In this document: positions 23,256 through 30,422 of the stretch, in pieces
How positions within the stretch are numbered: position 1 is the first letter of the stretch
Layout of the letters: every line of letters starts with the position of its first letter
NCBI GenBank assembly: GCA_964578975.1
Contig: CAZOFA010000019.1
Location: 1 to 30,422, forward strand
Direction of reading: 5' to 3'
DNA length: 30,422 nucleotides
Origin: CAYRUP01 sp964578975
GTDB lineage: Bacteria > Pseudomonadota > Gammaproteobacteria > DSM-16500
Notes under the pieces: generated by a model
The model's database searches: none
What the model was told of the DNA's origin: nothing
The model's input: the letters and a program-made list of their open reading frames with translations, nothing else
Program-made: the position numbers and the translations under genes

Positions 23256-23377
23256 CTGTATATCTCCTTGAGAATTATGTACGTAAAGTTTGTCAACATA
23301 ATCTAATACTAATAGGGTCTGTTTACAATTGGTTTGTGCTATCATTTTTTTAGTATTATAAACGGATAAAATCAAAA
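23256..23377. promoter_or_regulatory. Divergent promoter region of pfkA and the secreted Met-rich protein
   Basis: A 122-bp AT-rich intergenic region. On the minus strand TTGACA occurs at 23291-23296, but no good -10 box lies 16-18 bp downstream. On the plus strand TTGGTT (23329-23334) and TATTAT (23354-23359) have a 19-bp spacer. Neither pair is strong. The pfkA ATG has only a weak ribosome-binding site. Confidence 0.4.
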
Positions 23378-24346
23378 ATGAAAAAAATCATTGTACTGAC
23401 ATCCGGCGGTGATTCACCTGGCATGAATGCTGCAATTCGTGCAGTCGTCAGAACCGGTCATTATTACGGTCTCAGTGTCTATGGTTGTAAATTTGGCTAT
23501 CAAGGTTTAGTCGATCAACAACTCATTCCCTTGTTACCCGCAACAGTGGCCAATTGCATTCAATATGGCGGAACCCTTTTAAAAGCAGATCGTTCTGAAG
23601 CTTTTTATAAAAAAGAAATCCGCGATCAATGTCGACAATTTTTACAAGCACAACAAATTGATGGCATGGTCGTCATTGGTGGGAATGGCACGTTTCGCGG
23701 TGCTGCACTTTTATCTGAAGAAGGTGGACCCGCCGTCATCGGTATTCCAGGCACCATTGATAACGACATCCCGCTCACGGATTACAGTATTGGTTTTGAT
23801 ACCGCGCGAAATACCGCGCTTTCGGCCATTGATAAAATTCGCGATACCGCCTCCAGCCATAATCGGCATTTTTTGGTCGAAGTGATGGGTCGTCGATCTG
23901 GATTTCTTGCGGTGGATGTTGGTATTGCCGGTGGCGCTGAAATTATTGTGATTCCGGAAATTCCATTGTCCATCGAAAAAATCGCTGAGAAAATTTCGCA
24001 ACAAAAACGTCATAAGCAAAGTTCTATTATTATTGTCGCCGAAGCTGATCAACCTGGCCGCAGCATAAAAATATCAGAGCAGTTGCAACCATACATTAAA
24101 GTCCCTATTCGTGTTTGTATTCTAGGACATACGCAACGAGGTGGTTCGCCGACCACCGCAGATCGATTAATTGCCTCACAAATGGGTTATCTTGCCGTAA
24201 AAAGCTTAATAGACGGTGTCTCCCATCAAATGACTGCGATGCAGAATAACAATCTTGTCCTGGCTCCTTTTCCGGATGAAAACCAACCCACCCGATTATT
24301 TAATAATGAAAAATTGTTAGAGATAAATGACATCTTGTGCTTGTAA
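23378..24346 (+). CDS. pfkA: 6-phosphofructokinase, bacterial PfkA type
   Basis: 322-residue glycolytic kinase, length as in E. coli PfkA (320). It has SGGDSPGMNAAIRAVVR (9-25, with the effector-site arginines), the catalytic PGTIDND (124-130), MGRRSG (substrate site) and GHTQRGGSP near the C-terminus. Gly at 104 and Gly at the PGTIDND position point to ATP rather than pyrophosphate as donor, since PPi enzymes usually have Asp and Lys there. Unusually the nucleotide loop reads GGNGTFRG, with Asn103 in place of the Asp that binds Mg-ATP in E. coli PfkA. It should phosphorylate fructose 6-phosphate. An MFS gene follows 112 bp downstream. Confidence 0.94.
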   Translation: MKKIIVLTSGGDSPGMNAAIRAVVRTGHYYGLSVYGCKFGYQGLVDQQLIPLLPATVANCIQYGGTLLKADRSEAFYKKEIRDQCRQFLQAQQIDGMVVIGGNGTFRGAALLSEEGGPAVIGIPGTIDNDIPLTDYSIGFDTARNTALSAIDKIRDTASSHNRHFLVEVMGRRSGFLAVDVGIAGGAEIIVIPEIPLSIEKIAEKISQQKRHKQSSIIIVAEADQPGRSIKISEQLQPYIKVPIRVCILGHTQRGGSPTTADRLIASQMGYLAVKSLIDGVSHQMTAMQNNNLVLAPFPDENQPTRLFNNEKLLEINDILCL

Positions 24347-24369
24347 CCACTGTTTAAAAAATGATCGAA

Positions 24370-24398
24370 TTGCATTGTTCGCATAGTTCTGATATATA
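24370..24398 (+). promoter_or_regulatory. Candidate promoter of the MFS transporter gene
   Basis: TTGCAT (24370-24375) and TATATA (24393-24398) are separated by 17 bp in the 112-bp gap between pfkA and the transporter gene. Each matches the consensus at only three or four positions, so the call is weak. No terminator is evident after pfkA, so read-through from pfkA is possible. Confidence 0.3.
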
Positions 24399-24458
24399 AG
24401 ATTTCTTCGAAAAACAATTCGCTTAAAAATTAACATACAACGACAGGGAAAAAGCATA

Positions 24459-25808
24459 ATGAATAATCGAAACAATCCAACTCTATTTTCACGACTTTTT
24501 CAACCATGGATCATTTGTAGTATCGGCATGTTGTTTTATTGCTATAATTATTTTCTTCGAGTTTCTCCCAGTGTTATGCAACATGATTTAATGCATGCAT
24601 TGCACATTAATGCTTATCAATTTGGTACCTTAGCTGCTTTTTATTATTACGCCTATACGCCAATGCAAGTTCCTGTCGGCATGATTTACGATCGTTTTGG
24701 CGCGCGCATCGTGCAATTTGCTGCGTGTTTAATCGCAATTATTGGTTTGGGCATATTTATTTCTGCCGATAATTTAGCGACGGCAAGTATAGGCCGTTGC
24801 TTGATTGGACTGGGTACGGCATTTGCCTATATTGGTGTATTGAAACTTGCATCAGTATGGTTAGCCCCCAATCGCTTTGCAACCGTTGCTGGATTAACAA
24901 CCGCATTTGGCATGATTTCCGCAATTATTGCAGATAAATATTTAACATCATTTGTGGCATCGATTGGTTATAAACATGCGTTGCATACTGCATTTTTCAT
25001 TGGCATTGTGTTAAGCGCTTGCATTTTATTATTTATGCGTAGTCATCCTAAAAATCCACAAGCACATCAACAAGCAAAATCAAAACCCATGACGATGAAA
25101 CAATTATTTGTTGCGTTACGCGTGGTGTTGACGAATCCACAAATGTGGTTGATTGGTATTATTGGTTGTCTTTTTTATCTGCCCGCATCCGTATTTTTAG
25201 ATTTATGGGGAATTCCTTATTTAAAAACCGTCCATCAATTAACGGCCGAGCAAGCAGCCTCCGCTGTCAGCTGGACCTTCATCGGTTGGATCATCGCAGG
25301 CCCAACGATCGGCGCACTCTCTGACAAAATAAAACGTCGTCGCACACCGCTGATCATTTGTACTTTTATGTCAACCATTTTTCTTTCGATAATTTTTTAT
25401 TTACCCGGGCTGTCAGTTTATAGTCTTTACGCTCTCTTTTTACTACTCGGTATATTCTGCGGCGCACACCCACTTTGTTTTGCAATCGGAAAAGAAAATA
25501 GTCCGAACGAAATTTCTGGTACTGCTGTTGCTGTGACAAACACATTAATTATGTTAGGCGGGATGATTTTCCAACCGGTCGTCGGCAAACTCCTCGATAC
25601 ACATGCGGTCAATGTTGTATTACAAGATGGCGTGCCCATGTACAGTGCTGCAGATTACAACTATGCATTACTTGTGATTCCCATTGGTTTATTTATCGCG
25701 GTCATTTTATCTTTCTTTTTGAAAGAAACTTATTGTAAATCACGTGCGACGGTCGAAACGAAAGTCACTCCATTTGCGACGACTAAATTGGCATTGGAAA
25801 GAAATTAA
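24459..25808 (+). CDS. MFS transporter (12 membrane helices)
   Basis: 449-residue major facilitator with about 12 hydrophobic helices in two halves, joined by a basic cytoplasmic loop (about 195-220, QAHQQAKSKPMTMKQ). The loop 2-3 signature is present as GMIYDRFGARIV (about 74-85). The N-terminal YNYFLRVSPSVM resembles Pht-type and related carriers of Legionella, Coxiella and Francisella, which move amino acids, nucleosides or other nutrients; I recall this similarity but could not test it. AGGGA lies 9 nt before the ATG. No neighbour points to a substrate. The gene converges with hemF across inverted repeats. Confidence 0.9.
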   Translation: MNNRNNPTLFSRLFQPWIICSIGMLFYCYNYFLRVSPSVMQHDLMHALHINAYQFGTLAAFYYYAYTPMQVPVGMIYDRFGARIVQFAACLIAIIGLGIFISADNLATASIGRCLIGLGTAFAYIGVLKLASVWLAPNRFATVAGLTTAFGMISAIIADKYLTSFVASIGYKHALHTAFFIGIVLSACILLFMRSHPKNPQAHQQAKSKPMTMKQLFVALRVVLTNPQMWLIGIIGCLFYLPASVFLDLWGIPYLKTVHQLTAEQAASAVSWTFIGWIIAGPTIGALSDKIKRRRTPLIICTFMSTIFLSIIFYLPGLSVYSLYALFLLLGIFCGAHPLCFAIGKENSPNEISGTAVAVTNTLIMLGGMIFQPVVGKLLDTHAVNVVLQDGVPMYSAADYNYALLVIPIGLFIAVILSFFLKETYCKSRATVETKVTPFATTKLALERN

Positions 25809-25810
25809 TA

Positions 25811-25910
25811 TAAAACCTGGATTGCCGCGCCCAGCAAAAAGCGCTGGGCTCGCAATGACGGTGATTCTTCTCGTCATTGCGAGGAGTGTTTTTTACTTTG
25901 AAGCAATCCA
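25811..25910. repeat. Two dispersed-repeat units facing each other between the MFS gene and hemF
   Basis: Unit 1 (plus, 25811-25860) begins TAAAACCTGGATTGC and ends GCTGGGCTCGCAATGACG, with an internal stem GCCCAGC (25829-25835) / GCTGGGC (25843-25849). Unit 2 (minus, 25910 to 25872) begins TGGATTGCTTC and ends CGCAATGACG. The two ends form a 10-bp perfect inverted repeat, CGCAATGACG (25851-25860) / CGTCATTGCG (25872-25881). Unit 2 reaches into the last codons of hemF. A shortened version of unit 1 lies after acnA at 29551-29586. The pair could act as a bidirectional terminator. Confidence 0.7.
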
Positions 25911-26798
25911 TTCTTTAACTTGCAAAAAATTTTCATACAATTCTGCTTCTTTACTTCCAGCCTCGGGCCTCCAATCATATTTCCAAGTCACCACCGGCGG
26001 CATCGACACAAGAATTGATTCTGTTCGCCCACCCGACTGCAGACCAAACAACGTTCCGCGATCATAAAGTAAATTAAATTCAACATAACGACCGCGCCGA
26101 TAACATTGAAAATCGCGCTCTTGCTCGCCAAACGGATGTGATTTTCGTTTAGCGAGAATCGGTAAATACGCTTTAATAAAATGTTCCGCGACATCTTTCA
26201 TGAAAGAAAATGTTTTTGCAAAACCCCATTCATGCAAATCATCGAAAAATAACCCGCCAATGCCGCGCGGTTCATTGCGATTTTTTAAATAAAAATAATC
26301 ATCGCACCATTTTTTAAATTTAGGATATACCGTGTCGCCATACGCACTACACGCCGCTTTTGCCATGCTGTGCCAATGAATACAATCTTCGGTGAACCCA
26401 TAATACGGCGTTAAATCAAATCCGCCCCCAATCCACCAATGCGGGTCACCGCTACCATTTTCAACTTGAATAAACCGCACATTAAAATGGGAGGTCGGAG
26501 CATATGGATTCAGCGGATGAATCACAATTGAAACCCCGGTGGCTTCGAAATGTTTATCCGCGAGTTCCGGACGTTTGATGGTTGCGGCAGCAGGTAACGC
26601 TTTGCCATGGATATGTGAAAAATTAACTCCACCTTTTTCAATGACGCGACCTTGAGCGATGGTTCGTGTCAACCCACCGCCACCCTGCTGATAATCCCAT
26701 GAATCTTTGAGGAATTGCGCTTGGCCATCTTCTTTCTCGAATAACGTACAAATTCGATTTTGAAAGTCGAGCAAGTATTGCTTCACATCAATAATCAT
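25893..26798 (-). CDS. hemF: Oxygen-dependent coproporphyrinogen-III oxidase
   Basis: 301-residue cytoplasmic enzyme that oxidatively decarboxylates coproporphyrinogen III to protoporphyrinogen IX in heme synthesis, using oxygen. Family blocks are all present: HPLNPYAPTSHFNVRF (conserved His), WWIGGGFDLTPYYGF, KKWCDDYFYLKNR, RGIGGLFFDDL, and GRYVEFNLLYDRGTLFGL with GRTESILVSMPP. Length equals E. coli HemF (299). The ribosome-binding site is weak. A promoter with TTGATG (26850-26855) and TATTAT (26827-26832) on the minus strand lies in the 76-bp gap to acnA. The last codons (WIAS) coincide with the start of a dispersed repeat. Its presence implies oxygen-dependent heme synthesis, matching the heme-requiring P450. 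Confidence 0.96.
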   Translation of the reverse strand: MIIDVKQYLLDFQNRICTLFEKEDGQAQFLKDSWDYQQGGGGLTRTIAQGRVIEKGGVNFSHIHGKALPAAATIKRPELADKHFEATGVSIVIHPLNPYAPTSHFNVRFIQVENGSGDPHWWIGGGFDLTPYYGFTEDCIHWHSMAKAACSAYGDTVYPKFKKWCDDYFYLKNRNEPRGIGGLFFDDLHEWGFAKTFSFMKDVAEHFIKAYLPILAKRKSHPFGEQERDFQCYRRGRYVEFNLLYDRGTLFGLQSGGRTESILVSMPPVVTWKYDWRPEAGSKEAELYENFLQVKEWIASK

Positions 26799-26825
26799 TT
26801 AAGTGCCTACAGCCATAAAAAGGCA

Positions 26826-26855
26826 TATAATACGCCACAACTTTTATCGCATCAA
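26826..26855. promoter_or_regulatory. Overlapping divergent promoters of hemF and acnA
   Basis: On the minus strand TTGATG (26855-26850) and TATTAT (26832-26827) are separated by exactly 17 bp and direct hemF. On the plus strand TATAAT (26826-26831) lies 43 bp before the acnA GTG, but its -35 region (around 26803-26808) is poor. The two -10 boxes share five base pairs, so polymerase can occupy only one direction at a time. Confidence 0.55.
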
Positions 26856-26874
26856 TTTCTCTGGAGATTCTGTG

Positions 26875-29550
26875 GTGACTTCAATCGACTCGTTAAAAAC
26901 ACGTAGTGACCTTACCGTCAATCAAATTTCTTATGATTATTTTAGCTTGGAAAAAGCGGAGAAAAATGGGTTAAACAAAATAACACGCCTACCCTGCTCA
27001 CTCAAAATTTTACTCGAAAATTTACTGCGTCACGAAGATGGAAAAAGTGTGACGGTGGATGACATTAAAGCGCTCGCCGCTTGGCTCGAACATAAAAAAT
27101 CTGAGCGTGAAATTGCGTATCGTCCAGCGCGTGTTTTAATGCAAGATTTTACCGGCGTTCCTGCTATTGTTGATCTTGCAGCAATGCGTGAAGCCATCGA
27201 AAAAATGGGTGGAAATCCCGATCACATTAATCCACTTGCACCGGTTGATTTAGTGATTGATCACTCCGTGCAAGTCGATCAATATGGCTCGCATGCCGCA
27301 TTAAAAACCAATGCGCATTTAGAAATGGAACGAAATAATGAACGTTATGAATTTTTACGTTGGGGACAAAAAGCTTTTCAAAATTTTCGCGTCGTGCCAC
27401 CCGATACGGGAATTTGTCATCAAATCAATCTTGAATTTTTAGCCAAAACAATTTGGACCGATCAATCAAATGGAAAAATGCTGGCATATCCCGACACTGT
27501 CGTCGGCACGGATAGTCATACTACGATGATTAATGGCTTAGGTGTGTTAGGTTGGGGAGTGGGTGGTATTGAAGCCGAAGCCGCGATGCTCGGGCAACCC
27601 ATTTCAATGCTGATCCCCGAAGTGATCGGCGTCAAATTAACCGGGCAACTCTCAGAAGGCGTCACTGCAACGGATCTAGTTTTAACGCTGACAAATTTAT
27701 TACGAAAAAAAGGTGTGGTCGGAAAATTTGTCGAATACACCGGTCCTGGATTAAAAAATCTGCCGCTCGCTGACCGCGCCACACTGGCAAACATGGCGCC
27801 TGAATACGGTGCCACCTGTGGATTATTTCCAATTGATCAAGCCACACTTGATTATTTACGTTTAACAGGACGTGACGAGCAACTCATTGCACTTGTTGAA
27901 GCATACGCAAAAGCGCAAACATTATGGTTTGATGAAAATTCAGAAGAACCTATTTTTACTGATCTCATCGAATTAGATTTGACAACCATTGAACCGAGCT
28001 TAGCCGGACCTAAACGTCCGCAAGATCGCGTCACCTTACCGCAAATGAAATCGACGTTTGATAATTTTCTCACTGAAATGAATCGCGCTGCAGAGAAAAC
28101 ACAAAGTTACAAAACAGAAGCAGGATTTGATTTGCATCATGGTGATGTTGCAATTGCTGCAATTACCAGTTGTACCAACACATCAAATCCCAGTGTGTTA
28201 ATGGCGGCAGGACTCGTGGCAAAAAAAGCGCTTGAAAAAGGTTTAACAGCAAAACCATGGGTGAAATCTTCTTTGGCACCAGGCTCGCAAGTTGTTACGC
28301 GTTATTTGGAAGAAGCAGGATTACAACAATATTTAGATCAGTTAGGTTTTTATTTAGTGGGCTATGGGTGCACAACCTGTATTGGAAATTCAGGCCCACT
28401 ACCCGATGCAATTGCCAAAACAATTTCACAAAATGATTTGGTGGTGTCTGCTGTATTATCCGGCAATCGTAATTTTGAAGGTCGCATTCATCCACAAATT
28501 AAAGCAAATTGGTTAGCCTCGCCTCCCCTCGTGGTTGCGTTTGCATTAGCGGGCACCACGCAAATTGATTTAAGCAAAGATCCAATTGGACATGACACGC
28601 AAAACAAGCCGGTTTATCTCAAAGATATTTGGCCGAGCAATGCGGAAGTCGCTTTTGAAGTCGCAAAACTCAATCATAAAATGTTTCGCGAACAATACAG
28701 TGATGTCTATAGCGGAACGCCTGAATGGCAAAGCATGACAATTCCTGACAGTAAAACCTATGCATGGCAACCGAAGTCAACCTATGTTCAGCATCCACCG
28801 TATTTTACAGCCATGAAAAATACGCCTGAAAAAATTCATGACATCAAAGGCGCGCGCATTCTTGCGTTGCTCGGAGACAGCATCACGACCGATCATATTT
28901 CACCCGCGGGTTCAATCAAACAAGATAGTCCGGCTGGAAAATATTTATTATCCGAAGGTGTTTCAGTCAAAGATTTTAATTCTCTGGGTGCACGCCGCGG
29001 TAATCATGAAGTGATGGTGCGCGGTACTTTTGCCAATATTCGCATCCGCAATGAAATGGTGCCTGGTGTGGAAGGTGGATTTACTCAATACATTCCCAGT
29101 CATGAGGTGATGTCAATTTACGATGCTGCGATGCGCTATCAAAAAGAAAAAATTCCCTTGGTGGTGATTGCAGGAAAAGAATACGGGACAGGTTCCTCAC
29201 GCGACTGGGCGGCCAAAGGACCTAAACTGTTGGGCGTGACCGCGGTTCTCGCAGAGAGTTTTGAGCGTATTCATCGTTCTAATTTAATTGGCATGGGCAT
29301 TTTACCATTAGAGTTTTTGGATGGTGCGACACGTAAAACATTAAAATTAGTCGGGGATGAAACGATTGATATTCTTGGCTTAAATGATGAAATAAAACCG
29401 CGTACCACAATGCACGTTGTGATTCACCGAGCAGATGGCAGTGAAACAAAAATTTCTGCGTTATGTCGCATTGATACGTTGAATGAAATTGAGTATTTTA
29501 TCCATGGTGGTATTTTGCAGTATGTATTGCGGAATATTCTTAATCGGTAG
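26875..29550 (+). CDS. acnA: Aconitate hydratase A
   Basis: 891 residues from the GTG at 26875, exactly the length of E. coli AcnA. This start has a GGAG ribosome-binding site 8 nt upstream; an in-frame GTG at 26803 would cover the promoter and add 24 residues unlike AcnA. It interconverts citrate and isocitrate in the TCA cycle. The [4Fe-4S] cysteines are in SCTNTSNP and GCTTCIGNSGPL. Other conserved blocks are REIAYRPARVLMQDFTG, VGTDSHTTMINGLGVLGWG, the swivelling-domain SRDWAAKGP and ERIHRSNLIGMGILP. Similarity to gammaproteobacterial AcnA is high along the whole length. It diverges from hemF with overlapping -10 boxes. A dispersed repeat begins at the base after the stop codon. Confidence 0.98.
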   Translation: MTSIDSLKTRSDLTVNQISYDYFSLEKAEKNGLNKITRLPCSLKILLENLLRHEDGKSVTVDDIKALAAWLEHKKSEREIAYRPARVLMQDFTGVPAIVDLAAMREAIEKMGGNPDHINPLAPVDLVIDHSVQVDQYGSHAALKTNAHLEMERNNERYEFLRWGQKAFQNFRVVPPDTGICHQINLEFLAKTIWTDQSNGKMLAYPDTVVGTDSHTTMINGLGVLGWGVGGIEAEAAMLGQPISMLIPEVIGVKLTGQLSEGVTATDLVLTLTNLLRKKGVVGKFVEYTGPGLKNLPLADRATLANMAPEYGATCGLFPIDQATLDYLRLTGRDEQLIALVEAYAKAQTLWFDENSEEPIFTDLIELDLTTIEPSLAGPKRPQDRVTLPQMKSTFDNFLTEMNRAAEKTQSYKTEAGFDLHHGDVAIAAITSCTNTSNPSVLMAAGLVAKKALEKGLTAKPWVKSSLAPGSQVVTRYLEEAGLQQYLDQLGFYLVGYGCTTCIGNSGPLPDAIAKTISQNDLVVSAVLSGNRNFEGRIHPQIKANWLASPPLVVAFALAGTTQIDLSKDPIGHDTQNKPVYLKDIWPSNAEVAFEVAKLNHKMFREQYSDVYSGTPEWQSMTIPDSKTYAWQPKSTYVQHPPYFTAMKNTPEKIHDIKGARILALLGDSITTDHISPAGSIKQDSPAGKYLLSEGVSVKDFNSLGARRGNHEVMVRGTFANIRIRNEMVPGVEGGFTQYIPSHEVMSIYDAAMRYQKEKIPLVVIAGKEYGTGSSRDWAAKGPKLLGVTAVLAESFERIHRSNLIGMGILPLEFLDGATRKTLKLVGDETIDILGLNDEIKPRTTMHVVIHRADGSETKISALCRIDTLNEIEYFIHGGILQYVLRNILNR

Positions 29551-29586
29551 TAAAACCTGGATTGCTTCGCTGGGCTCGCAATGACG
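29551..29586 (+). repeat. Shortened dispersed repeat after acnA
   Basis: It begins directly after the acnA TAG with TAAAACCTGGATTGC, as at 25811-25825, and ends GCTGGGCTCGCAATGACG, as at 25843-25860. The middle stem-loop of the longer copy (about 17 nt) is replaced by TTC. It keeps the outer inverted ends ATTGC/GCAAT. Confidence 0.75.
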
Positions 29587-29618
29587 CGAGCGTAGCTTGG
29601 AAAATGGAGTAATAATTT

Positions 29619-30197
29619 ATGAGTTATGGACGACTCCTTGGAATAGAATCACGCGATCTTAAATCGTCTTTTTTAAAATTAGACGGATTTGATTTTGGAC
29701 AAATTCGTGAGTTGAATTACATAGGAATTATTAATCTTATCAGTGAAGAAGTGCATTTGCCGAACTGGACTAATTATCAACCTCACATTCAGACCAAAAA
29801 ATTTATAGAAACCCGTGAGCAATCTTTAAAAGATCTATTAGAGAATGAGAGTTTGCAGACACATATTTTTCCAATAAAATGGCTGGTGTTTTACACGCGC
29901 TATAACGATGATCAAAGTAAAAAATGTTGGGAAATAATTTATTTTCATAAAATTGCTTCTTCATTTTGTCATAAGATTAATTGGTGGCTTGAGGAATTGC
30001 TAAGAAAAATTGAAGCGAATAGTCGTGAACGGGAATATAAAATTGAACCGTGCATACCTTGTGCGCCTACTAATTGCGAAAAAGAATTTAAATTTTTTGC
30101 GAAACCGAAATTAACGTTACATGTTCCTGATGCTGTTGCGGACTTAATTGTTCAATATTGCGAAGGAGAAATCAATGCGCCGACGGTTAGGCGATAA
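29619..30197 (+). CDS. Hypothetical cytoplasmic protein
   Basis: 192 residues with no signal peptide or membrane helix, and mixed hydrophobic and charged composition. I do not recognise a family. Visible features are a Trp- and aromatic-rich centre (PIKWLVFYTRY, KKCWEIIYFH, INWWLEELL), a Cys cluster EPCIPCAPTNC that might bind metal, and a C-terminal segment LHVPDAVADLIVQYCEGE. The last vaguely recalls the first helix of F-box-like motifs, but this is too weak for an assignment. GGAG lies 9 nt before the ATG. The gene is isolated between repeats: a shortened repeat at 29551-29586 and others from 30217. Coding is supported by the ribosome-binding site, length and absence of a competing frame. 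Confidence 0.72.
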   Translation: MSYGRLLGIESRDLKSSFLKLDGFDFGQIRELNYIGIINLISEEVHLPNWTNYQPHIQTKKFIETREQSLKDLLENESLQTHIFPIKWLVFYTRYNDDQSKKCWEIIYFHKIASSFCHKINWWLEELLRKIEANSREREYKIEPCIPCAPTNCEKEFKFFAKPKLTLHVPDAVADLIVQYCEGEINAPTVRR

Positions 30198-30216
30198 TAG
30201 CTAATTTGTACGTGTC

Positions 30217-30258
30217 ATTCCCGCCCCCGCCTTCGCGGGGGTAAACTCCGGCGGGAAT
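30217..30258. repeat. Nested palindromic repeat after the hypothetical gene
   Basis: Outer arms ATTCCCGCC (30217-30225) and GGCGGGAAT (30250-30258) are perfectly complementary. They partly overlap and enclose an inner hairpin CCCCCGC (30224-30230) / GCGGGGG (30235-30241) with loop CTTC. The element resembles the widespread GTCATTCCCGC...GCGGGAATCTA type of dispersed bacterial repeat. It starts 20 bp after the stop codon of the upstream gene and may serve as its terminator. Confidence 0.75.
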
Positions 30259-30300
30259 CTATTCTAAACCCGAGTTCGAAGTTTTTATTGCTTAGAACGT

Positions 30301-30422
30301 CCTTCCCACGCAGGGGGAAGGTGCCCAAAGGGCGGAAGGGGGAATAAAAAATGAAAAAATTATTTATTTTTATTACACAATCCCCCTAAGGCACCTTCCC
30401 CCAGTATTGGAAAAACATTCTA
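30301..30422. repeat. Inverted-repeat element at the window end
   Basis: GGGGGAAGGTGCC (30313-30325) and GGCACCTTCCCCC (30390-30402) are perfect 13-bp inverted repeats 64 bp apart. Just inside them, weaker complementarity continues (AGGGGGAAT near 30337 and ATCCCCCT near 30380). The interior is very AT-rich and has no gene. The left side also carries a short hairpin, GCCC-AAA-GGGC. The arrangement could be a small non-autonomous inverted-repeat element or two opposed copies of a dispersed repeat; the window stops before its right limit is clear. Confidence 0.6.

Noticed and set aside
22945..23271. Plus-strand 108-codon frame opposite the Met-rich secreted protein
   Set aside because: It is the complement of the low-complexity repeats (Pro/Leu/Val-rich product) and has no ribosome-binding site; the minus-strand frame has a signal peptide and AAGGAG.
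23256..23375. Upstream start for the Met-rich protein
   Set aside because: It would place 40 residues before a clear signal peptide and ignore the AAGGAG site before the ATG at 23255.
26803..26874. Longer aconitase starting at the GTG at 26803
   Set aside because: The added 24 residues do not resemble AcnA, the region holds promoter boxes, and the GTG at 26875 has a good ribosome-binding site and gives exactly the E. coli length.

Overview
The window looks like chromosomal DNA of an AT-rich gammaproteobacterium. AroG, AcnA, HemF, ZapE, YchJ and an MSHA-type pilus locus all resemble gammaproteobacterial families. Dispersed palindromic repeats and a transporter reminiscent of Legionella/Coxiella-type carriers hint at the Legionellales or relatives, but that placement is an inference. 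I see no phage, insertion sequence, CRISPR array or recognisable defence island.

Layout. 1-4.03 kb: a quinone oxidoreductase, a 62-residue membrane protein, tRNA-Ala(CGC) and a DUF924 protein form one tightly packed minus-strand unit. An arginase-family gene follows, divergent from a DAHP synthase gene whose consensus promoter seems to start transcription at the ATG itself. 4.05-16.92 kb: a near-complete MSHA type IV pilus locus. Ten minus-strand genes (mshI, a pilN-like gene, mshJ, K, L, M, N, E, G, A) encode the inner-membrane assembly complex, the secretin, ATPases, the platform protein and the major pilin. Four plus-strand genes diverge from mshI and encode minor prepilins; the last carries a seven-repeat beta-propeller. 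16.94-19.87 kb: an M20 metallopeptidase and a cytochrome P450. 19.92-22.43 kb: minus-strand Lnt-like and zapE genes. 22.47-25.81 kb: ychJ, a Met/Asn/Ser-rich secreted protein, pfkA and an MFS transporter. 25.89-29.55 kb: hemF and acnA, divergent from overlapping promoters. 29.62-30.20 kb: an unrecognised protein, followed by repeats to the window end.

The pilus genes act together. The MshI/PilN-like/MshJ/MshK set links the cytoplasmic ATPase MshE and platform MshG to the secretin MshL. MshA is the probable shaft subunit, and the four minor prepilins probably initiate assembly and form the tip. The strongest candidate for something undescribed is the fusion of a PilX/MshP-type prepilin N-terminus to a complete seven-bladed propeller (15285-16916), which could be a covalently attached pilus-tip adhesin.

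A second theme is repeats placed at gene 3' ends. Palindromic repeats lie directly after, or run into, the ends of qor, aroG, the P450/lnt pair, the MFS gene, hemF, acnA and the terminal hypothetical gene. In aroG and probably hemF the repeat reaches into the last codons. No gene-free stretch exceeds 300 bases.
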